Positions 1 to 8,043 of a stretch of DNA of 64,000 bases are shown here, piece after piece. Below the pieces are notes generated by a model, which made no database searches, was not told the DNA's origin, and worked only from the letters and a program-made list of their open reading frames with translations. The stretch covers positions 62,001 to 126,000 of the forward strand of contig NZ_JAAOTJ010000021.1 of the NCBI RefSeq assembly GCF_011297335.1. The letters are read 5' to 3'. The stretch is from Catellatospora methionotrophica. Its GTDB lineage: Bacteria > Actinomycetota > Actinomycetes > Mycobacteriales > Micromonosporaceae. The translations under genes and the position numbers were made by a program. Numbering within the stretch: position 1 is the stretch's first letter; each line of letters starts with the position of its first letter.

Positions 1-3000
1 GAAGCCGACCATGCCGAGCGCGCGCCGCTGCGAGCCGCCCCACAACACCATGGCCAGTGCGCCCAGCCCCGCGCCGACGCCGCTGCACGCGGTGACGATG
101 CTGACGCCGGTCGCGCCGCCGAACGCGTACACGGTGGGCACGGTGACCGCGAGGGCGAGCATGGCCAGGTAGTTCTCCACCACGAAGAACCCGATCATGA
201 TCATGAGGGGCCGCCGCCGCACCAGGAAGCGCCAGCCGCCGACGATCGCCCGGACGAACGTCTCCTCCCGGCGGCGGAACAGCCGGTCCGGCAGCCGCAC
301 CGCCAGCAGCGTGGCGAAGCCCGCCAGCAGCGACAGCACGTCCACCACGACGACGCCGGGCAGGCCCAGCGCGGTGATCAGCGCGCCACCGGCCAGCGGG
401 GCGATCAGCATGCCGATGCCCGGCCCGAGGTTGGCCAGCGCGTTGGCCTGCGCCAGGTACGGCTTGGGCACGAGCTGGGCGACCGCGGCCAGGTACGCGG
501 GCCGGTGGAACGCGGTCACCGCCGACAGCAGCCCGACCAGCAGCCCGACCGTGCCGATGCTGAGCCGGTCCAGTGCCAGCAGGGTCACCATCGCCGTCAT
601 GACCAGCGCACCGATGCCGTTGCAGGCCAGCATGACGCGCCGCCGGTCGACCCGGTCGGCGACCGCGCCGCCCAGCGGCAGCAGCAGGATCGCGGGCAGC
701 AGCGCCAGCATGGTGACCAGCGCGTAGTCGGCGACCAGGCCGCTTCGCTGGTATGCCCAGACGCCGAGCGCGAACGAGCTGAGCGCCGCGCCGATCAGCG
801 CCGTCGACTGACCGGCCGCCATCAGGTAGAACTCGCGCAGGTCCCGGCGGGCCGCGCCGCCGGTCACCGACGTCGCGATCGGCTCCGGCAGCCGCCCGGC
901 GGCCCAGCCGCGTACCGCGTCCGCGACCCGTTCGGCCAGCCACGACGCCTGGTGCTTGAGGAAGTAGTGGCCCGCCTTGGGCACCACGGCCAGCTCGACC
1001 CGGTCGGCGAACGCGCCCCACTCGGCGTAGCGCTCCTCGTACAGCTCGGTGGACCGGTCCCGGGCCCCGATGACGCACAGCACCGGGGCGCGCAGCCGCC
1101 GCCGCGCGGGCGCGGTCAGCTCGCGGGTGAACCAGGACTGGGACTCGTCGACGTCGTGGCGCAGGCCGCGCAGGATCACGTCGGCGTCCAGGCCCTCGTC
1201 GTCGTCGAGGCCGCCGAGGGTGCGCAGGAAGTCGCGGTACGCCCGGTCGGAGGTCCACCATGTGGCCGGGACACGCCGGTGCAGCCAGGCCGAGACCCGG
1301 CCGGGCAGCCTAGCGGCGGGGAAACTGCCGCCGACGACCAGCCCGGCGACCTCGCGGCCCAGCGACTCCAGCCGCAGCGCCAGCTCGGTGGCGGCGGCCG
1401 AGCCGACGCAGTGCCCGTAGACCAGCACCGGCCCGTCGGGCAGCTCGGCCACGATGCGGTCGATCAGCTCGGGTAGCGGCAGTTGCGGCTCGTCGGGGCG
1501 GGCCGGGTCGTGGCCGGGCAGCTCCACTGCCAGCACCGCCGCGCCCGGCAGCCGCGCCGCCAGCTCCGTCGCGAACGGACCGTACGCCGCCGCCGAGCCC
1601 CCGCCGTATGGCACGCACACCACGGTCAGCGTCGCCGTCGCCGGACCGGCCAGCCGGTGCAGCAGCCCGCCGGGGCGGCCGCCGCCGTCGAGGTGGGCCG
1701 CCAGCTCGCGTACGGTCGGGCGGGTGAACAGGTCGATCACGCGCAGGCCCGGGTCGATGGCCCGCACCGCCCGGACGGCCTTGAACGAGTCCCCGCCGAG
1801 GGCGAAGAAGTCGTCGTCGACGCCGATGTCCCCGCACTCCAGGACCTGCGCCCACGCGGCGGCGACGAGACGCTGCGCGGGGGTCGACGGCGCGACGCGG
1901 TCGGCGGCGGCGGGCGGCGCGGGCTCGGGCAGCGCGGCCCGGTCGACCTTGCCGTTGGCGGTCAGCGGCAGCGCGGCCAGGGCCGTGAGCACCGACGGGA
2001 CCATGTAGTCGGGCAGCCGATCGCGCAGCGCGGCCCGGACCAGCGCCGGGTCGGCGGTGGCCGGGGTGATCCAGGCGGCCAGCCGCCGGGTGTGCGCCTG
2101 CCCGACCGGCAGCACCACGGCCTCGCTCACGCCGGGCACGGCGCGCAGCGCGGTGGCGACCTCGTTCAGCTCCACCCGGAAACCGCGGACCTTCACCTGG
2201 TCGTCGACCCGGCCCAGGATCTCGACCAGCCCGGACGCGTTGACGCGGACCCGGTCGCCGGAGCGGTACCAGCCGTCGCGGAACCGGCCGTCGGCCAGCC
2301 CGAGGTAGCCGCGGGCCACGCTGGGGCCGCCGATGCGCAGCTCGCCGGGCACGCCGTGCGGCACGGGCCGCCCGGCCTCGTCGGTGACCAGGCAGCGTAC
2401 GTTCGCGAACGGGCGGCCGATCGGCACGATGCCGTGCCGGTGCACGGCGGGGATCTCGTCCACCCGGCAGCCGAGCACCGACACCGTCGTCTCGGTCGGT
2501 CCGTAGTGGACCTGCAGGTCCAGGTCCGGCCGGGCGGCCTCGACGCGGGCGACCAGGTCCCACGGGCAGGGCTCGCCGGCCAGCACGAGCACCCGCCGGG
2601 GCAGCAGCGCGGCGAGGTCGCCGTGCGCGGCCAGCAGCTCCAGGTGGCTCGGCACCATCTTGATCGCGTCGACGGGGTGTGCGGCCAGGTAGGCCGCGTA
2701 CGCCTGCGGGTCGGTGGCGGTCTCGCGCTCCAGCAGGTGCACGGTCGCGCCGGTGGTCAGCGCGCCGAGCAGGTTGGTCAGGCCGAGGTCGGCGGCGTGC
2801 GTGGACACCAGGGCGTACGACCCGGGCCGGCCGATCCGGTCGGCGACCGCGTGCAGGTAGTGCGTGATCTGCCGGTGCTCGACGGCGACGCCCTTGGGTG
2901 TGCCGGTCGACCCCGACGTGAAGATCAGATAAGCGAGCCGTTCCGGCGGCACCGCGACGGGCTCGGCGGGCGCTCCGGTGAGCGAGCCGACGACCAGCGC

Positions 3001-4782
3001 ATGACGGCCCGGCACCCGATTCGCGAACGACGCCTCGGTCAGCACGAACCGGACCCCGGCGGTGTCCAGGATCGACGCCAGCCGCCCGTCCGGGTAACCC
3101 GGGTCGACCGGCAGGTACGCCGCACCCGCCCGCAGCACGCCGAGCATCGCCACCGGCAGGCTGACGCCCCGCTCGGTGAGCACCGCGACCGGCTCCTCGG
3201 GGCGCACCCCGGCGGCCAGCAGGTGCCCGGCGACCACGGCCGCCCGGTGCTCCAGCTCGGCATAGGTCAGCTCCCCGTCGGCGGCGACGACGGCCGTGGC
3301 CTGCGGTGTGGCCAGCGCGTGCCGCGCGATCAGCTCGTGCAGCGGCAGGTCCAGCGGATACGCGGCCTCCGGCCCCGACGGTCCGGCATCGGGGGCGGCT
3401 TCCAGGGGCAGCTCCCCGACCGGCCGGTCCGGGTCGTCGAGCAGCCCGGTCAGCAGCGTCCGGAACCAGCCCGCCAGCCGCCGCGCGGTGTCGGCGTCGA
3501 ACAGGTCGGTGCGGTAGAGCAGCCCGCCCCGGTAGCCGCCGCCGGTCCGCGACAGCCACAGGTTCAGGTCGTACTTGGTGGTGCGGATCGGCAGCTCCAG
3601 AGCGCTCGCGGACAGGCCGGGCAGGCGCAGCGGGGCGGCGGGGGTGTCCAGCACGTTCAGCAGCACCTGGAAGATCGGCGTGGTGGCCAGGTTGCGCTCG
3701 GGCTGCACCCGGTCGACGATCCGCTCGAACGGCGTCTCGGCGTGCCCGAAGGCGTCCAGGGCGCGCTCGCGTACGCGGGCCAGCAGCTCGCGGCCGGTCG
3801 GGTCGCCGGAGCAGTCGGCGCGCAGCACCAGCGTGCCGATGAAGCAGCCGATCAGCTGCTCGACGGCGGGATGGTGCCGCCCCGCGTGGGGAACCCCGAC
3901 CGGGATGTCGTGGCTGCCGCAGATCCGCGACAGGGTCGCCTGCCAGGCGGCGAGCAGCACCATGAACGGCGTCGCCCCGGTCGCGGCGGCGAGTTCGCCG
4001 ATCCGGCCGGTCAGCTCGGCGGGCAGCTCCAGCGGGATCTGCCCGGCCGACCAGTCGGCGACCGGGGGCCGGGGCCGGTCGGCGGGCAGGTCCAGCACCG
4101 GGGCGAGGCCCGCCAGCTCGGCGGCCCACCAGTCGGCCTCGGTCTCGGGCGCGGGACGGCCGGCCTGCCAGCGGGCGAAGTCGGCGTACTGGAGCGCGGG
4201 CGGGGTGGGCAGCGGACCGTCGGCGGCGCGGGCGGCGTACAGCGCGGCCAGCTCGCCCAGCAACAGGTCCAGCGACCAGGCGTCGCAGGCGATGTGGTGT
4301 ACGACGATCAGCAGCACGTGCTCGTCGGGCGCGAGCCGGAACAGCTCGGCCCGCAGCGGCGGATCGCGGTCGAGCCGGAACAGCCGGTCGCGGCAGGCGA
4401 GCAGCAGCTCGGGCAGCCGCGCCGGATCGGCGTCGACGACCGTGAACGGGACCAGGGCGGCGTCGGCGAGCACCGAGGCCGGTTCGCCGTCGGCCTCGGT
4501 GAACACGGTGCGCAGCACGTGGTGCCGGGTGGCGAGGTCGCGTACGGCCCCGGCCAGCGCGTCCACATCGAGCGTCCCGCGCAGCCGCAGGGCCGTCGGC
4601 ACGTGGTAGGCAGGCGATGCCGGTTCGAGCTGGTGCAGGAACCACAGCCGGGCCTGCGCCCGCGACAGCGGAGCCGGGACGTCCGGGTCGGACACCGGGA
4701 TGCCCGTCGCCTCCCGGGCGGTCCGCCGGGCCTGCGCGAACCGGGATTGCAGCAGCGTGCGCTGAGTGTCGGTGACGGTCAT
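1..4782 (-). CDS. NRPS module C-A-PCP-TE with fused C-terminal MFS transporter (3' end outside window)
   Basis: Terminal synthetase of the peptide cluster. One frame stays open from the ATG at 4782 to the left edge, at least 1,594 residues. In order: condensation domain (HHIACDAWS near residue 162), adenylation domain (SGSTGTPKG near 622, NGKVDR near 950), carrier domain (LGGDSF, Ser near 999), thioesterase (about 1,040-1,280) and, after a short linker, MFS helices from about 1,313 with the TM2-TM3 loop motif ADRVDRRR. The thioesterase has GHCVGS instead of GxSxG, so Cys about 1125 replaces the usual Ser; a downstream Asp (GARD) and His (KAGH) complete a plausible triad. The adenylation pocket reads D-L-T-K-V-A-H-V-S-K by hand alignment to GrsA, close to known Asp pockets. 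Expected role: add the last residue, release the chain and export it. The start overlaps the stop of a micro-ORF (TGATG) and follows a GAGGAGG ribosome site. The unseen 3' end leaves the number of helices unknown. Confidence 0.9.
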   Translation of the reverse strand, partial: MTVTDTQRTLLQSRFAQARRTAREATGIPVSDPDVPAPLSRAQARLWFLHQLEPASPAYHVPTALRLRGTLDVDALAGAVRDLATRHHVLRTVFTEADGEPASVLADAALVPFTVVDADPARLPELLLACRDRLFRLDRDPPLRAELFRLAPDEHVLLIVVHHIACDAWSLDLLLGELAALYAARAADGPLPTPPALQYADFARWQAGRPAPETEADWWAAELAGLAPVLDLPADRPRPPVADWSAGQIPLELPAELTGRIGELAAATGATPFMVLLAAWQATLSRICGSHDIPVGVPHAGRHHPAVEQLIGCFIGTLVLRADCSGDPTGRELLARVRERALDAFGHAETPFERIVDRVQPERNLATTPIFQVLLNVLDTPAAPLRLPGLSASALELPIRTTKYDLNLWLSRTGGGYRGGLLYRTDLFDADTARRLAGWFRTLLTGLLDDPDRPVGELPLEAAPDAGPSGPEAAYPLDLPLHELIARHALATPQATAVVAADGELTYAELEHRAAVVAGHLLAAGVRPEEPVAVLTERGVSLPVAMLGVLRAGAAYLPVDPGYPDGRLASILDTAGVRFVLTEASFANRVPGRHALVVGSLTGAPAEPVAVPPERLAYLIFTSGSTGTPKGVAVEHRQITHYLHAVADRIGRPGSYALVSTHAADLGLTNLLGALTTGATVHLLERETATDPQAYAAYLAAHPVDAIKMVPSHLELLAAHGDLAALLPRRVLVLAGEPCPWDLVARVEAARPDLDLQVHYGPTETTVSVLGCRVDEIPAVHRHGIVPIGRPFANVRCLVTDEAGRPVPHGVPGELRIGGPSVARGYLGLADGRFRDGWYRSGDRVRVNASGLVEILGRVDDQVKVRGFRVELNEVATALRAVPGVSEAVVLPVGQAHTRRLAAWITPATADPALVRAALRDRLPDYMVPSVLTALAALPLTANGKVDRAALPEPAPPAAADRVAPSTPAQRLVAAAWAQVLECGDIGVDDDFFALGGDSFKAVRAVRAIDPGLRVIDLFTRPTVRELAAHLDGGGRPGGLLHRLAGPATATLTVVCVPYGGGSAAAYGPFATELAARLPGAAVLAVELPGHDPARPDEPQLPLPELIDRIVAELPDGPVLVYGHCVGSAAATELALRLESLGREVAGLVVGGSFPAARLPGRVSAWLHRRVPATWWTSDRAYRDFLRTLGGLDDDEGLDADVILRGLRHDVDESQSWFTRELTAPARRRLRAPVLCVIGARDRSTELYEERYAEWGAFADRVELAVVPKAGHYFLKHQASWLAERVADAVRGWAAGRLPEPIATSVTGGAARRDLREFYLMAAGQSTALIGAALSSFALGVWAYQRSGLVADYALVTMLALLPAILLLPLGGAVADRVDRRRVMLACNGIGALVMTAMVTLLALDRLSIGTVGLLVGLLSAVTAFHRPAYLAAVAQLVPKPYLAQANALANLGPGIGMLIAPLAGGALITALGLPGVVVVDVLSLLAGFATLLAVRLPDRLFRRREETFVRAIVGGWRFLVRRRPLMIMIGFFVVENYLAMLALAVTVPTVYAFGGATGVSIVTACSGVGAGLGALAMVLWGGSQRRALGMVGF

Positions 4783-4832
4783 CAAGCCTCCTCGGCCGGC
4801 TTCAGCGTGCGCGGGGTGTCGATGACCGTCAT
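4782..4832 (-). other. 16-codon micro-ORF made by a duplicated gene start, between two NRPS genes
   Basis: The ATG overlaps the TGA of the upstream NRPS gene (ATGA) and its own TGA overlaps the ATG of the downstream gene (TGATG). It would encode MTVIDTPRTLKPAEEA, closely resembling the first residues of the downstream protein (MTVTDTQRTL). The preceding GAGGAGGC ribosome site is duplicated too. The simplest reading is an imperfect tandem duplication of about 50 bp that copied the ribosome site and the first codons. It may now pass terminating ribosomes from one NRPS gene to the next. Function is inferred from geometry only. Confidence 0.6.
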
Positions 4833-7800
4833 CGCGCCTCCTCGGTCAGCAGCAGCGACTCCAGCGCGGCCGCGAAGCCGCCCAGCACCGGCTGCTCGAA
4901 CAGCAGCCGCACCGGCACCGGCAGTTCGAGGGCGTCGCGCAGCCGTCCCGCGACCAGCGTCGCCGACAGCGAGTGCCCGCCGAGGGCGAAGAAGTCGTCG
5001 TGCACCGACAGGCCGTCGCGGTGCAGCACCGCACCCCAGACGTCGGCGACCAGCTGCTCGGCCTCGGTGCGCGGGGGCACGTGTTCGCGTACGGCCGCCA
5101 GCGGTTCGGGCAGGGCCGCGCGGTCGAGCTTGCCGGAGCCGGTGACCGGCAGCCGGTCCAGCAGCGCCCAGCGCCGCGGCACCATGTGCTCGGGCAGCTC
5201 CGCCCGCAGCCGGGTCTCCAGCTCGGCGGTGGCGAGGCCCGCACCCGGTGCGGGGACCAGGTAGCCGACGAGATGTGCGTCGCCGCCGGTGGCCGCCACG
5301 GTCACGGCCGCCTGCGCGACGCCGGGCGCGGCGCGCAGCCGTGCCTCGACCTCGCCCAGTTCGACGCGGTGGCCGCGTACCTTCACCTGGCCGTCGTCGC
5401 GCCCCAGGAACTCCAGCAGCCCGTCGGCGCGCCAGCGCACCAGGTCACCGGTGCGGTAGCAGCGCGCGCCGGAGTGGTGCGGGTCGGCGGTGAACGCGGC
5501 CTCGGTCAGCTCCGGCCGCCCCCGGTAGCCGCGCGCCACCCCCGCGCCGCCGATCCACAGCTCGCCGACGGTGCCCGGCAGCGCGGGCCGCCCGGCGGCG
5601 TCCATGACGTACACCCACTCCCCGGCCAGCGGGGTCCCGATCGGCACGGTCGCGCCGACCGGGGCCGTGATCCGGTACATCGTCGAGGCCACGGCGGTCT
5701 CGGTCGGGCCGTAGCCGTTCCACACCTCGGCGGACCGGTCCAGCAGCTCGCGGGCCAGGCCCGGATCGGCGGCCTCGCCGATGGTCACCACCCGCACCCC
5801 CGGGGCCCGCCACCCGGCCGCGACCAGCATCCGGTACGTCGTCGGCGTCGCCGTCATCACGGTCACCCCGGACTCCTCGATCCGCTTGGCGACCAGGTGC
5901 CCGTCGACGGCGTCGCAGCGCTCCACCAGGACCAGGCGCAGCCCGCGGGCCAAAGCGACCCACAGCTCCAGCCCGGCGACGTCGAACGACAGCGCGGTCA
6001 GGCCGAGCATGACGTCGTCGGCGGTCACCGGCATCGCGGCGCAGTGTGCGGCGACGTACGCGGCGAGGCTGCCGTGGTCGAGTTCCACGCCCTTGGGCCG
6101 CCCGGTCGAGCCGGAGGTGTAGAGCACGTAGACGAGGTCGTCCGGGGTGGCCTCGGGTAGCGCGACCGGGGGCGCGGACAGCGCGTCGGTCAGGTTCACG
6201 AGCACCGCGCCGGTGCCGTCCACGAGCTGCCGGGCCAGGTCCCAGGTATCGGCGGCGGCCAGCACGAGGCCCGCGCCGGAGTCGGTGAGCTGGTCGCGCA
6301 GCCGCGCGACGGGCTGGTCCGGCTCCAGCGGCAGGTACGCCGCACCCGCGCGCCACACCCCGGCCAGCGCGGCGGGCAGGTGCCGGTGCCGGGGTAGGCA
6401 GACCCCGACCGGCACGCCCCGCGCCACCCCGGCGGCCAGCAGCGCGGACGCGATCGTGGCCGCGTCGCGGGCCAGCTCGCCGTAGGTCAGCGTGCCGTCG
6501 GCGGCGTCCACGGCGACCGCGTCCGGCCGGGCGGCGGCCTGCGCGAGTACGGCCTCCAGCACGGTGGCGGGGGCGTCGGCGGGCAGCGCCGGGCCGGTGC
6601 CCCAGGCCGCCAGCTCGGCGTGTTCCCGATCGTCGAGCAGGTCCAGGGCCGACAGCGGCCGGTCCGGCGTGGACAGCATCCCGTCGAGCAGCCGGACCAG
6701 CCAGCGGGCCCAGCGGCCGACGGTGGCCGCGTCGAGCAGGTCCGCGCGGTAGCTGACGTAGCCGTGGTAGCCGTCGGGCCGGCCGGTCAGCGACAGGCAC
6801 ACGTCGAACTTGTTGGCGTCCAGCGGCGAGTCCAGCCGGGTCACCTGGACTCCGGGCAGCGCCGGGTCGCGCTGCGCGGTGTCGAGCAGCATCAGCATCG
6901 ACTGGATCAGAGGCGTGGTGGCGGTTGAGCGCTGCGGCGCGACGGCCTCGACGATCCGCTCGAACGGCACGTCGGCCTGCGCGAACGCGGCCAGGGTCGT
7001 CTCGCGTACGCGGTCGAGCAGTTCCCGGCCGGTCGGGTCGCCGGACAGGTCGGTGCGCAGGATCAGGGTGTTGATGAAGCAGCCGACGACGCCCTCGGTG
7101 TCGCGGTGCCGCCGCCCCGACTCGGGCACGCCGACGGCCACGTCCTCGCTGCGGCACAGCCGCCCCAGCAGCGCCTGCCAGGCCGCCAGCAGCACCATGA
7201 ACGGGGTCGCCCCGGCGTCCTGAGCGGCGGCGCGCAGCCGCGCCGACAGCTCGGGCGGCAGGGTCACCGGCACGTAGCCGGCGGTCCAGTCGGCGACCGG
7301 CGGATACGGCCGGTCCGTCGGCAGGGCCAGCACCGGGTCGAGCCCGGCGAGCCGCCGAACCCACCAGTCCGTGGCACCGGCGGGCCGGTCCCGCTCCCAG
7401 GCGGTGACGTCGGCGTACTGCAGCCGGGGCGCGTCGGGCTTCGCGCCGCCGTTCACGCGGGCGGCGTACAGCGCGGCCAGCTCGTCCATCAGCAGGTCCT
7501 GCGACCAGGCGTCGGTGGCGATGTGGTGCACGGTCAGCGCCAGCACGTGCTCGCCGTCGGCGACCCGGAACAGCGCCGCGCGCAACGGCGGCTCCTCGTC
7601 GAGCCGGAACGGGCGGCTCACCTCGGCGAGCACGGCCGCGTCCAGCGCGGCGGCGGTGACGTCCACGCGGGTCAGGCCCACCCGGTCGGCGGGCAGCGCG
7701 ACGGCGGTCGGCTCGTCGCCGTCCTGCGCTACGACGCAACGCAGCACCTCGTGCCGCTCGGTCACCTCACGCAGCGCGGCGAGCAGCGCGTCGCCGTCGA

Positions 7801-8023
7801 GCGGCCCGGACAGGCGCAGCACCACCGGCACGTGGTAGATCGCCGGGTTCTGCTCGAACTGGCTGTTGAACCACAGGCGTCGCTGCGTCGGTGAGAGGGG
7901 CTGGGGTGCGTGCGGGTCGCGCCGGGCCGGGATCGCCGTGCCAGGTGCGGTGCGGGCGGCGGCCTGTGCGGCGGCGACGCGCTTCTCCATCAGTACGCGA
8001 AGGGTGTCTTCGGTCATGGTCAT
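4829..8023 (-). CDS. NRPS, single module C-A-PCP
   Basis: 1,064-residue middle synthetase. The condensation domain (about 40-475) carries HHIATDAWS, with Ala replacing Gly of the classical HHxxxDG. The adenylation domain (about 490-960) shows YTSGSTGRPKG, SFDVAGLELW, NGYGPTE, YRTGDLVRW and GSGKLDR; the carrier domain near 1,000 has LGGHSL. Hand alignment of the pocket gives about D-V-L-T-V-I-G-V-A-K, which I cannot match to a known substrate. There is no epimerase or methyltransferase domain. The frame extends upstream of 8023, but MTMTED follows the upstream stop by about 20 bp and is preceded by GGGGGAC. It should receive a dipeptide from the upstream bimodular protein and pass a tripeptide to the TE-bearing protein. 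Confidence 0.93.
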   Translation of the reverse strand: MTMTEDTLRVLMEKRVAAAQAAARTAPGTAIPARRDPHAPQPLSPTQRRLWFNSQFEQNPAIYHVPVVLRLSGPLDGDALLAALREVTERHEVLRCVVAQDGDEPTAVALPADRVGLTRVDVTAAALDAAVLAEVSRPFRLDEEPPLRAALFRVADGEHVLALTVHHIATDAWSQDLLMDELAALYAARVNGGAKPDAPRLQYADVTAWERDRPAGATDWWVRRLAGLDPVLALPTDRPYPPVADWTAGYVPVTLPPELSARLRAAAQDAGATPFMVLLAAWQALLGRLCRSEDVAVGVPESGRRHRDTEGVVGCFINTLILRTDLSGDPTGRELLDRVRETTLAAFAQADVPFERIVEAVAPQRSTATTPLIQSMLMLLDTAQRDPALPGVQVTRLDSPLDANKFDVCLSLTGRPDGYHGYVSYRADLLDAATVGRWARWLVRLLDGMLSTPDRPLSALDLLDDREHAELAAWGTGPALPADAPATVLEAVLAQAAARPDAVAVDAADGTLTYGELARDAATIASALLAAGVARGVPVGVCLPRHRHLPAALAGVWRAGAAYLPLEPDQPVARLRDQLTDSGAGLVLAAADTWDLARQLVDGTGAVLVNLTDALSAPPVALPEATPDDLVYVLYTSGSTGRPKGVELDHGSLAAYVAAHCAAMPVTADDVMLGLTALSFDVAGLELWVALARGLRLVLVERCDAVDGHLVAKRIEESGVTVMTATPTTYRMLVAAGWRAPGVRVVTIGEAADPGLARELLDRSAEVWNGYGPTETAVASTMYRITAPVGATVPIGTPLAGEWVYVMDAAGRPALPGTVGELWIGGAGVARGYRGRPELTEAAFTADPHHSGARCYRTGDLVRWRADGLLEFLGRDDGQVKVRGHRVELGEVEARLRAAPGVAQAAVTVAATGGDAHLVGYLVPAPGAGLATAELETRLRAELPEHMVPRRWALLDRLPVTGSGKLDRAALPEPLAAVREHVPPRTEAEQLVADVWGAVLHRDGLSVHDDFFALGGHSLSATLVAGRLRDALELPVPVRLLFEQPVLGGFAAALESLLLTEEAR

Positions 8024-8043
8024 GGGTTGGGGGTCCCCCAGGC

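Noticed and set aside
1310-4645. A long minus-strand frame in a second register over the last NRPS gene
   Set aside because: Its translation is Arg/Ala/Pro-rich with no NRPS motifs, whereas frame ending at base 1 modulo 3 gives every expected C, A, PCP, TE and MFS motif.
1483-5145. Very long plus-strand open frames opposite the NRPS genes (also 7891-12903)
   Set aside because: They are antisense to well-supported NRPS domains, are rich in Arg, Gly, Gln and Pro, and show no domain. Such frames are a side effect of GC-rich third codon positions.
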